Part shown: positions 20,080 through 27,623 of the stretch, one piece after another
Numbering within the stretch: position 1 is the stretch's first letter
Layout of the letters: every line of letters begins with the position of its first letter
Source: Ralstonia sp. UNC404CL21Col
GTDB lineage: Bacteria > Pseudomonadota > Gammaproteobacteria > Burkholderiales > Burkholderiaceae
Assembly: GCF_000620465.1 (NCBI RefSeq)
Contig: NZ_JIBE01000003.1
Coordinates: 248,001-312,000 of the forward strand
Direction: 5' to 3'
Length of the DNA: 64,000 bases
Program-made: the position numbers and the translations under genes
The notes under the pieces: generated by a model
What the model was told of the DNA's origin: nothing
Databases searched by the model: none
The model's input: only the letters and a program-made list of their open reading frames with translations

Positions 20080-21288
20080 TTAGCTTTTGGCTTCGGCAAC
20101 GATGCCTTGCGAAACGAGCGCGTCGATCTGCGCATCCGTCAGGCCGTGGCTGCGCAGGACATCGCGCGTGTGCTGGCCCAGGCGCGGCGCGCTCGCCTGC
20201 ACAGCGCCCGGCGTGGCGGAAAGCTTCGGCACCACGCCCGGCATCTCGACCTCGATGCCCGACTGCGCGCGCACGGTTTCGATCACGCCGCGTGCGCGGT
20301 AGTGCGGGTCGGCGGCAATGTCGGCGATGGTGTAGATCGGGCCGCTGGGCACTTCGGCCGCATGCAGCGCGGCCAGAACCTCTGCGATGGGCAAGGTGCT
20401 CGTCCACGCGTTGATGGCTGCGTCGATTTCCTCGGCACGCGCGGCGCGGCCGTCGTTGCGGGCTAGGCCGGGATCGTCAGCCAGATCTTGCCGGCCCATG
20501 TGTTGCATCAGGCGGCGGAAGATGTTGTCGCCGTTGGCGGCAATCAGAACGTATTCGCCACCGGCGCAGCGATAGGCGTTCGACGGTGCGATGCCCGGCA
20601 ACGCCCCGCCCGCCGGCTGGCGGATCGCGCCAAACACCGAATACTCCGGCAGCAGGCTCTCGGTCAGGTTGAACACGGATTCATACAGCGCCACGTCGAT
20701 CACCTGCCCCTTGCCGCCGCGCGCATCGCGTTCATACAGCGCCAGCAGCACGCCCAACGCGCCATGCAAACCGGCGATGGTGTCGCCGAGCGACAGCCCC
20801 GCCCGGGCAGGCGGGCGCCCCGGCTCACCGGTCAAATAGCGCAGGCCGGCCATGGCTTCGGCAATGGCCGCAAAGCCCGGCTCATCCCGTTTGGGGCCCG
20901 TCTGGCCGTAGCCTGACACGCGGAGCATGATCAGTTTCGGGTTGATGGCGGAAAGCGCTTCGTACGACAGCCCCCACTTTTCCATCGTCCCCGGGCGGAA
21001 GTTCTCGATCAGCACATCGGCTTCAGCAGCCAGCTTGCGAACAACCTCCTGCCCTTCCGGGACACGCAAGTCGACGCAGACCGATTGCTTGTTGCGCGAT
21101 TGCGCCTCCCACCAGACTGACGTGCCCTCATGCAGCATCCGCCATTTGCGCAGCGGATCGCCCTGCCCGGGCGGCTCGATCTTGATGACCTGGGCGCCAA
21201 AGTCGGCGAGCGTCTTGGCAGCAAACGGCCCGGCAATCAGTTGCCCGAGTTCGAGCACACGGATGTCCTGCAAAACCTGTGTCGGCAT
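20080..21288 (-). CDS. CaiB/BaiF family (class III) CoA-transferase
   Basis: A 402-residue class III CoA-transferase, which moves CoA between acyl-CoA donors and carboxylic acids. The N-terminal VLELGQLIAGPFAAKTLADFGAQVIKIE, the NKQSVCVDLR segment and the catalytic Asp in LGDTIAGLHGALGVL (about residue 170) are typical. It lies 22 bp after the LysR gene and 89 bp before the ABC importer, all on one strand, suggesting that an imported acid is activated to its CoA thioester. The acid is unknown. Confidence 0.92.
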   Translation of the reverse strand: MPTQVLQDIRVLELGQLIAGPFAAKTLADFGAQVIKIEPPGQGDPLRKWRMLHEGTSVWWEAQSRNKQSVCVDLRVPEGQEVVRKLAAEADVLIENFRPGTMEKWGLSYEALSAINPKLIMLRVSGYGQTGPKRDEPGFAAIAEAMAGLRYLTGEPGRPPARAGLSLGDTIAGLHGALGVLLALYERDARGGKGQVIDVALYESVFNLTESLLPEYSVFGAIRQPAGGALPGIAPSNAYRCAGGEYVLIAANGDNIFRRLMQHMGRQDLADDPGLARNDGRAARAEEIDAAINAWTSTLPIAEVLAALHAAEVPSGPIYTIADIAADPHYRARGVIETVRAQSGIEVEMPGVVPKLSATPGAVQASAPRLGQHTRDVLRSHGLTDAQIDALVSQGIVAEAKS

Positions 21289-21310
21289 GGTCGTATGGAA
21301 AGCGTTGAAT

Positions 21311-22225
21311 TCAGAGTGCGGTGGGGTTGCCGAGCAGATGCGTCATCAGCAGACGCGCCGAGCTGGTCAGCGCATCGGGGTCGCGCACGCCCACCAGCAG
21401 GCGGCGATGCGCCCATTCGTCCTGGAGCGCCACGAGCGCCAGACCCGCGCCCGGCAGGCTCGATACATGCCCTTGTGCGGCGATGCGCGGCAACACGCCC
21501 ACGCCCAGGCCAGAGGCCACCATCCGGCAGACGGCTTCGAAGCTGCGCACCTGGATGCGCAGGCGCAGCGGCTTGCCCAGCCGAAGGCTTTCGTCGACGA
21601 GTTGGGCCGCCAGCGACGTGCCCGGCGGCAGGCTGACGAAATCGAAATCCACGGCGTCGGCGAAATGGACCTGCTTGCGCCCGGCCAACGGATGCCCGCG
21701 CGGCGTGACCAAGGCGAGATCGTCTTCGCGGTAGTCGAACGATTGCAGCCCGTCGCACGGCGTACCGGCTGCGAAGATGCCGAGGTCGGCCCGGTTCTCG
21801 CGCAGCGCGGCAACGATATCGCCGCTGTCCTGCTCCTCCAGCGCGATGCGAATGGCCGGATTGGCCAGCATGAACGCGGCCAGGTCATCGGCCAGGAATT
21901 GCGTAATCGACGAGGTGTTGGCCCACACGCGCACCAGCCCCCGCGTGCCGGCGGCAAAGTCCGACAGCGCGCCCGCCATGCGCTCGACGTCCTGCAGGAT
22001 GCCGACAGCATGGCGGAAGCACGCCTGGCCGGCCTCGGTCAGTTCCACGCCTGCGGCATGGCGATACAGCAGCGGCGCGCCTACGGCCGCTTCGAGATCG
22101 GAAATCCGCTTGCTCGCCGCGGCAACGGCCAAGTGCGATTGGCGGGCCCCAGCCGAGATGCTGCCCAGCCGGGCCACCGCCACAAACAGGCCAAGGGTGA
22201 CGAGATCGAAGCGGGCGAGATTCAT
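21311..22225 (-). CDS. LysR family transcriptional regulator
   Basis: A 304-residue LysR-type regulator: N-terminal winged helix-turn-helix (about residues 3-62, LFVAVARLGSISAGARQSHLAVAAASKRISDLE) and a periplasmic-binding-protein-like effector domain from about residue 90. ATG 22225 (MNLARFD) fits the family; an upstream ATG at 22258 adds 11 residues with no clear benefit. Unusually for LysR genes, it is not divergent from its apparent target but lies 22 bp before the CoA-transferase in the same direction, so it may be the first gene of the operon. It is divergent from the porin gene, which it might also control. Confidence 0.93.
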   Translation of the reverse strand: MNLARFDLVTLGLFVAVARLGSISAGARQSHLAVAAASKRISDLEAAVGAPLLYRHAAGVELTEAGQACFRHAVGILQDVERMAGALSDFAAGTRGLVRVWANTSSITQFLADDLAAFMLANPAIRIALEEQDSGDIVAALRENRADLGIFAAGTPCDGLQSFDYREDDLALVTPRGHPLAGRKQVHFADAVDFDFVSLPPGTSLAAQLVDESLRLGKPLRLRIQVRSFEAVCRMVASGLGVGVLPRIAAQGHVSSLPGAGLALVALQDEWAHRRLLVGVRDPDALTSSARLLMTHLLGNPTAL

Positions 22226-22388
22226 CGCGGAGAGCTGGAGGTGGGGAATACACAACATCGATGCAATATCGGGGCATGTTTCCTGCGTGTTTCATCCGGC
22301 CGTCATCCGCTCACGGTTAACATGGCGGGCTTTTGGCCGTTCCCCGATCCGAGAAGGGATTCTAACGGCGTTCTCCCTGCTTGCTGCC

Positions 22389-23747
22389 ATGTTGCTTCCG
22401 TTCCGTCTTGCCCGCCTGACTGCCTTGTGCGCCCTCTCCCTGAGCGCCGGCCATGCCTTGGCAGCTGAAAGCACATCAGGTGACAGCGGCAAGTGGGCGA
22501 TCAACGATCCAGACCGCTTTGCCGTCCACGGCCAGGCGACCTACGTCTGGCAGCACGACCTGTCGTTCCACTCACCGTACAGCGGGCCGAACAGCCTGTC
22601 GGGCAAGTCGACAACGAGCTATTCGGTCACGACGACGCTTGATCTGGGCATGCGCCTCTGGCAAGGCGCCGAAGTCCATATCAACCCCGAAATGGCGCTC
22701 GGTCAGCCGTTCTCGGGCCTGCATGGCCTAGCCGGATTCACCAACGGTGAGCTGGCCAAGACGGCCGGCCCGGACCCGACGCTCTACCGCGCACGCGCCT
22801 TCTTCCGCCAGACCGTTGGCCTGGGCGGCGGCACCGAAGACCAGGAAGCCGAGATGAACCAGTTTGCCGGCCCGGTCGACAAGCGTCGCCTGGTCTTTAC
22901 GGCAGGTAATTTTTCGGTGCTGGACGTGTTCGACAGCGTGACATACGCACATGACCCGCGCACGCAATTCCTGAACTGGTCATTCCTCACGCACGGCGCG
23001 TTCGACTACGCCGCCGATGCCCGCGGCTACACCTGGGGCGCCGCCCTGGAGTATTACGACGGCGACTGGGCGTACCGCATCGGCCGCTTCATCCAGCCCG
23101 AAGAGTCCAACGGCTTGCCGCTGGACACACGCATCGGCCGCCACTACGGCGATGTCTTTGAAGTCGAGCGCAGCCACACGCTTTCCGGCCAGCCGGGCAA
23201 GCTGCGCGTCATGCTGTTCCGCAACCGAACCAACATGGCGCGCTACAACGATGCCCTCGCCCTGGGTCAATCGACAGGCGGCGCGCCGGACGTCAGCCTC
23301 ACGCGACGCGACAACACCAAGGTCGGTGTCGGCATCGGTGGCGAACAGCAGATCAACGACGACATTGGCGTCTTCGCTCGTGCGTCGTGGGCGGACGGCA
23401 AGACGGAAACGTACGCCTTCACGGAAATCGACCGTTCGGTGTCGTTCGGCACGATCGTCAAGGGCAGCAAATGGGGACGTTCGGAAGACACGGTGGGCCT
23501 GGCGGCGGCCATCAACATGCTGTCGCCGGATCACCGCCGCTACCTGCAGCAAGGCGGCGTGGGCGTATTCCTGGGAGACGGCAAGCTGAACTACGCGCCC
23601 GAGCAGATCGTCGAGGCCTTCTATAGCTTCCAGGCGGCCAAGCACCTGTGGATCAGCGCCGACGTGCAATGGATCCGCAACCCCGGCTACAACGCGGATC
23701 GCGGCCCCGCCGTGTTTTTCGGTACGCGCCTGCATACCGAGTTCTGA
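22389..23747 (+). CDS. OprB family carbohydrate-selective outer-membrane porin
   Basis: A 452-residue outer-membrane beta-barrel with a Sec signal (about 1-26, ending GHALAAES). Alternating hydrophobic segments, aromatic girdle residues and the C-terminal Phe (RLHTEF) are typical of porins. The FAVHGQATYVWQHDLSFHSPY start and the GNFSVLDVFDSVTYAHDPRTQF block match the OprB family (PF04966), which admits sugars in Pseudomonas. No clear Shine-Dalgarno precedes ATG 22389. It stands between the LysR gene and recR, with no sugar genes nearby, so the cargo is unknown. Confidence 0.88.
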   Translation: MLLPFRLARLTALCALSLSAGHALAAESTSGDSGKWAINDPDRFAVHGQATYVWQHDLSFHSPYSGPNSLSGKSTTSYSVTTTLDLGMRLWQGAEVHINPEMALGQPFSGLHGLAGFTNGELAKTAGPDPTLYRARAFFRQTVGLGGGTEDQEAEMNQFAGPVDKRRLVFTAGNFSVLDVFDSVTYAHDPRTQFLNWSFLTHGAFDYAADARGYTWGAALEYYDGDWAYRIGRFIQPEESNGLPLDTRIGRHYGDVFEVERSHTLSGQPGKLRVMLFRNRTNMARYNDALALGQSTGGAPDVSLTRRDNTKVGVGIGGEQQINDDIGVFARASWADGKTETYAFTEIDRSVSFGTIVKGSKWGRSEDTVGLAAAINMLSPDHRRYLQQGGVGVFLGDGKLNYAPEQIVEAFYSFQAAKHLWISADVQWIRNPGYNADRGPAVFFGTRLHTEF

Positions 23748-23764
23748 CGTTCAGCGGCGCCGGC

Positions 23765-24385
23765 TCAGAGCTGACGCCGATCCAGCACCGCGCGGGCGAT
23801 GGTGCCCGCGTCCACGTATTCCAGCTCACCGCCCACCGGCACGCCACGCGCCAGACGCGTCGCCTTGATGCCGCGGGCCTTCAACATCTCGCCGATGTAG
23901 TGCGCCGTCGCCTCGCCTTCGCTGGTGAAGTTGGTGGCGAGGATGACCTCGGTGCACGGCCCGCCCAGCGCAGGATCGGTCGCACGGGCCAGCAAGCGTT
24001 CGAGGTGGATCTCTTTCGGGCCGATGTTGTCCAGCGGCGAGAGCCGCCCCATCAGCACGAAGTATTGACCGCGATAGGTCAGCGTCTGCTCGATCATCAT
24101 CTGATCAGCGGGCGTTTCCACCACGCACAGGACCGATGCATCGCGGCGCGTGTCCAGGCAAGTCTCGCAAACTTCCTGCTCGGTAAAGGTATTGCATCGG
24201 CTGCAATGCTGGATGGATTCCGTCGCTTCAGACAGCGCCTGGGCCAGTTGCGCCGCGCCCTCGCGATCATGCTGCATCAGGTGATAGGCCATCCGCTGGG
24301 CAGACTTGGGGCCGACCCCCGGCAGCACGCGCAAGGCCTCGACCAGCATCTGCAGCGCCGACGGCGTACCTGGAGCGTTACGCAT
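23765..24385 (-). CDS. recR: Recombination mediator RecR
   Basis: A 206-residue ring-forming protein that works with RecF and RecO to load RecA at gaps. In order: helix-hairpin-helix ([19 protein letters not shown]), a C4 zinc finger (Cys61, 64, 73, 76) and a TOPRIM domain ([14 protein letters not shown]). The start ATG overlaps the upstream stop codon by one base (TGATG), so translation is coupled to the ABM gene. Last gene of dnaX-ebfC-ABM-recR. Confidence 0.97.
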   Translation of the reverse strand: MRNAPGTPSALQMLVEALRVLPGVGPKSAQRMAYHLMQHDREGAAQLAQALSEATESIQHCSRCNTFTEQEVCETCLDTRRDASVLCVVETPADQMMIEQTLTYRGQYFVLMGRLSPLDNIGPKEIHLERLLARATDPALGGPCTEVILATNFTSEGEATAHYIGEMLKARGIKATRLARGVPVGGELEYVDAGTIARAVLDRRQL

Positions 24386-24684
24386 CACGCGTGCTCCAGA
24401 ACAGTCGTGTGGTGCAGCACTTCCGGCATCGGATCATAGAAGTGGTGCAGCAGCGCACGCCAGCGCTGGTACTCGGGCGACTGCCGGAAGCCGATGGTGT
24501 GATCTTCCAGCGTCTGCCACTGCACGAGCAGCAGATAGTCGCTCGCCCGCTCCGTGCAGCGCGACAACGACAGCGAAACGAACCCCCGCATCGCACCGAT
24601 GAGGTGACGCGCCTCACCGAAGGCCGCCTCGAAGGCGGCCTCCTGGCCGGGCCTGACGTGCAGCAGCGCGGATTCCAGCACCAT
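24385..24684 (-). CDS. Antibiotic biosynthesis monooxygenase (ABM) domain protein
   Basis: A 99-residue single-domain protein of the ABM dimeric ferredoxin-like fold: [20 protein letters not shown] at the start, then [22 protein letters not shown] and [15 protein letters not shown]. Members include quinol monooxygenases, haem-degrading enzymes and stress proteins; no specific function can be read here. It is inserted between ebfC (23 bp away) and recR, overlapping the recR start by one base. Confidence 0.85.
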   Translation of the reverse strand: MVLESALLHVRPGQEAAFEAAFGEARHLIGAMRGFVSLSLSRCTERASDYLLLVQWQTLEDHTIGFRQSPEYQRWRALLHHFYDPMPEVLHHTTVLEHA

Positions 24685-24707
24685 GGCGCGATCCTGGCGG
24701 GCTTTGT

Positions 24708-25055
24708 TTAGAACGGCAGCTTGAAGCCGGGCGGGAGCATGCTAGCCATACCACCCAGGCCGGAAGTGAGCGAGCCCATCTTCTCTTGCGTAGTGGTCTC
24801 GGCCTTACGCACGGCGTCGTTGAACGCGGCGGCGATCAGGTCTTCCAGCAGATCCTTGTCTTCGCCTTCGGCCAGCAGGCTCGGGTCGATCGACACACGC
24901 TTCACGTCGTTCTTGCAGGTCATCACCACCTTCACGAGGCCCGCGCCGGACACGCCTTCCACCTCGATCAGGGCGAGCTGCTCCTGCGCCTTTTTCATGT
25001 TTTCCTGCATCTGCTGGGCCTGCTTCATCAGCCCGGCGATCTGGCCTTTCATCAT
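24708..25055 (-). CDS. ebfC: YbaB/EbfC family nucleoid-associated protein
   Basis: A 115-residue DNA-binding protein. The N-terminal half is a long amphipathic helix ([24 protein letters not shown]), followed by the [27 protein letters not shown] strand region and a Gly/Met-rich C-terminus ([15 protein letters not shown]), the standard EbfC pattern. A conserved neighbour of dnaX and recR. ATG 25055 follows AAGGAG; the frame upstream to 25085 is rejected because it bypasses that site. Confidence 0.96.
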   Translation of the reverse strand: MMKGQIAGLMKQAQQMQENMKKAQEQLALIEVEGVSGAGLVKVVMTCKNDVKRVSIDPSLLAEGEDKDLLEDLIAAAFNDAVRKAETTTQEKMGSLTSGLGGMASMLPPGFKLPF

Positions 25056-25140
25056 GGTCGTTGCTCCTTGAAATGGGTCATGCAAGGCGCGCCGCTCTCA
25101 TGGGCGCGCCGATGTTCAATGTTCAGTCTTGGAAGTCGGT

Positions 25141-27345
25141 TCAGTGCGCGTGCGGTTGGATTGAACCGGGGACAACCTGTGCGGCAAAGTCCCGCACCAG
25201 CGCCTGCACAAACGGGTTGGCGGCGATGGCTTCTTCGGCATTGCGTTGGCGCTCGGCACGCTGCTCAGCGTCGACGGCTGCGGCGGTGGCGCGTGCCGGT
25301 CCGATATCGCACGCCACGCGAACGGGCGTGCCGAAGTGTTCCGTCAATGCCGCTTCCAGGCGCTCGACGACGTTGGCGTCGGTCAGCGGAGGCAACGGCA
25401 CACGCAGGCGCATCGTGGCGCCCTCCACGGCTGCCAACTCACTCTGGTAAGCCAGTTGCTGGGCCAGACCGCGTATCGGCAGGCTAGCGGCCAACGCCGG
25501 CCAATTGCCATCGAAGGTGGTGAGGCCGCTGGCGCTCAGGTCAGGCGGCGTAGCTGCGGCTACCGGCTCTGGGGGGACTGCCTTGGTCGGTGCCGGTGCC
25601 GATGCGGCTACCGGCGCCTCGATCTGTGCCGGACGTGCTGCCGGCTCAGGCGCTCCAGGGCGCACGCTCGAAGCGGAATCCCAGCCGGCAAACGCCGCAT
25701 CCATCTCTTCAAGCGACGGCGAAGCCAATTCGCCTGGCATTTCATCCCAAGGCGGCGGGCCGTCGTCGGAAGGTGCAGCAGCGGCAACCGGCGGTTCACG
25801 CCGCTGCGGCGATGACGTTGATGCCGGCACAGCAGGATTCGGGCGCGGGCCTGCCACGGGAGCAGGACGTGCGACAGGTGCCGGCGCCGCTACCGGCGTG
25901 GCGGCAGGTGCAGAAGCTCCGCCCCGACCACGACTCGACGCTTGGCGCGCAGCGGCCAATGCCTCCATGGCCGGCGAGCGACGCGCTGGCGCCGCAGCCG
26001 GCGCCTGCACAGCGGCTGCAACGGGTACCGGCGCGGGCGCCGTCGGGGTCGCCTGATAAGTCGCACGCGGCGCCTCAACCATCGGCTCCGCACGCGTCGC
26101 CACTGGCGCGGCCTGGGTGACCGGTGCGGTTATCGGCGCAGTCGCTGTGACGGCAGGACGCGTCGATGTGGCCGGTGTTGCCGCCAGCGGCATCGCGCGC
26201 TTCCCGCCGCCGCCGCCCGAAGGCGGCGCTGCGTCCCCACCCGACTGCCCGGGCTGGAACGCCAGCATGCGCAGCAGCGTCATCGTAAAGCCGGCGTACT
26301 CGTCCGGCGCCAGCGCCAATTCGTTGCGGCCAAGATTGGCAAACTGGTAGAACAGTTGCACCGACTGCGCATCGAACCGCTCGGCAAGCCGGCGCACATC
26401 GTCGGCCTCGGGCCAGTCGTCTTGCACAGCGGCGGGCACAACCTGCGCCAGTGCAATCTTCTGCAGCAGCGATGCAAGATCCTGCAGCGCGCCCGAAAAA
26501 CTCAGGCTGCGCCCGGCCATTTCATCGGCAATCTCGACAAGCGCGGCGCCGTTCTCATCGGCCAGCGCGTCGAGCAGGCGCACGAGGTAGCTTTGATCAA
26601 TCGCGCCGAGCATGCCGCGCACGGCGGCTTCGCTGACCTCGCCCGCGCTGTACGCGATGGCCTGGTCGGTGAGCGAAAGCGCGTCGCGCATCGAACCTTG
26701 TGCGGCCGCCGCGAGCAGACGCAGCGCGTTCGGCTCGTGGGCGATGCCCTCTTCCCCGAGGATGCGGTCAAGGTGAGACACGATGTGTCCCGGCGGCATC
26801 TGCTTGAGGTTGAACTGCAGGCAGCGCGACAGCACCGTCACCGGAATCTTCTGCGGATCGGTGGTCGCGAGGATGAACTTGACGTGCTCGGGCGGCTCTT
26901 CCAGCGTCTTCAACATCGCGTTGAAGGCGTGGTTGGTCAGCATGTGCACTTCGTCGATCATGTAGACCTTGAAGCGGCCGCTTGTGGGCGCGTAGACGGC
27001 GCGGTCCAGCAACTGCGCCATCTCGTCGACGCCGCGGTTGGAGGCGGCGTCCATCTCGATGTAATCGACAAAGCGCCCGGCATCGATCTCGGTACAGGCG
27101 CGGCACACGCCGCACGGCTGCGCAGTGATGCCGCCCTGCCCGTCCGCGCCGACGCAATTGAGCGATTTGGCAAGGATGCGCGACAGCGTCGTCTTGCCGA
27201 CACCGCGCGTACCCGTGAACAGGTATGCGTGGTGCAGGCGCTGCTGTTCGAGCGCATGCGTGAGCGCTTTCACCACGTGTTCCTGACCGACCAGCGTGGT
27301 GAAATCGCGAGGGCGCCACTTGCGGGCGAGCACTTGATAACTCAT
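25141..27345 (-). CDS. dnaX: DNA polymerase III subunits gamma and tau
   Basis: The clamp-loader ATPase, 734 residues. Walker A GTRGVGKTT (residues 45-53), four zinc-ligand cysteines (64, 78, 81, 84), Walker B IDEVH (130-134) and the sensor region are intact. A long Pro/Ala-rich linker (about 370-600) precedes the C-terminal tau domain. No AAAAAAG-type slippery heptamer is present at the expected place near residue 370-380, where the codons are G-rich, so a gamma form made by E. coli-style frameshifting is unlikely. The start is certain from MSYQVLARKWRP; a TACAAT box sits 7 bp before it. First gene of dnaX-ebfC-ABM-recR. Confidence 0.97.
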   Translation of the reverse strand: MSYQVLARKWRPRDFTTLVGQEHVVKALTHALEQQRLHHAYLFTGTRGVGKTTLSRILAKSLNCVGADGQGGITAQPCGVCRACTEIDAGRFVDYIEMDAASNRGVDEMAQLLDRAVYAPTSGRFKVYMIDEVHMLTNHAFNAMLKTLEEPPEHVKFILATTDPQKIPVTVLSRCLQFNLKQMPPGHIVSHLDRILGEEGIAHEPNALRLLAAAAQGSMRDALSLTDQAIAYSAGEVSEAAVRGMLGAIDQSYLVRLLDALADENGAALVEIADEMAGRSLSFSGALQDLASLLQKIALAQVVPAAVQDDWPEADDVRRLAERFDAQSVQLFYQFANLGRNELALAPDEYAGFTMTLLRMLAFQPGQSGGDAAPPSGGGGGKRAMPLAATPATSTRPAVTATAPITAPVTQAAPVATRAEPMVEAPRATYQATPTAPAPVPVAAAVQAPAAAPARRSPAMEALAAARQASSRGRGGASAPAATPVAAPAPVARPAPVAGPRPNPAVPASTSSPQRREPPVAAAAPSDDGPPPWDEMPGELASPSLEEMDAAFAGWDSASSVRPGAPEPAARPAQIEAPVAASAPAPTKAVPPEPVAAATPPDLSASGLTTFDGNWPALAASLPIRGLAQQLAYQSELAAVEGATMRLRVPLPPLTDANVVERLEAALTEHFGTPVRVACDIGPARATAAAVDAEQRAERQRNAEEAIAANPFVQALVRDFAAQVVPGSIQPHAH

Positions 27346-27352
27346 GCGGCGG

Positions 27353-27361
27353 ATTGTAGCA
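27353..27361 (-). promoter_or_regulatory. Candidate extended -10 box of dnaX, leaderless arrangement
   Basis: Minus-strand TGCTACAAT is followed by seven bases (CCGCCGC) and the dnaX ATG. No Shine-Dalgarno fits between. Transcription would start at or next to the ATG. Confidence 0.5.
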
Positions 27362-27457
27362 AAGCGAGGTGGATTTCCGACGCGGTTTTGGAGGGGTCAA
27401 CCGCCATGCGCGCCGAGCGAATTGCAAGGATATTCAAGTGGGGACGTGCGAGTCGGT

Positions 27458-27463
27458 TACAAT
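27458..27463 (+). promoter_or_regulatory. -10 box of the 4.5S RNA gene
   Basis: TACAAT, 7 bp before the inferred first base of the SRP RNA at 27471. A TTCAAG at 27433-27438 could be a weak -35 at 19-bp spacing. Confidence 0.55.
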
Positions 27464-27470
27464 GGCGGTC

Positions 27471-27568
27471 GGACGGGCCTCCTCGCATGGTGGCGCGGTC
27501 AACCTGGTCAGGTCGGGAACGAAGCAGCCACAGCCGTTTTCCGCCAGTGCCGAGGGTCAGGCTCGTCC
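27471..27568 (+). ncRNA. ffs: 4.5S RNA, signal recognition particle RNA (bacterial small type)
   Basis: The SRP RNA that binds Ffh and targets nascent membrane proteins to SecYEG. The conserved domain IV core is visible as CTGGTCAGGTCGGGAACGAA followed by GCAGCC, with the tetraloop and the asymmetric internal loop that bind Ffh. The ends pair: GGACGGGCCT (27471-27480) with AGGCTCGTCC (27559-27568), one G-U pair, giving a single long hairpin of about 98 nt. A T-rich tail (27573-27580) follows. It is divergent from dnaX, a common position in betaproteobacteria. Exact ends are inferred from pairing. Confidence 0.93.
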
Positions 27569-27623
27569 CCCTTCTCTTTTCCCTTCCGCATCACCCTTCC
27601 CCTTTTCGTCTGTCCTGCCCGCG

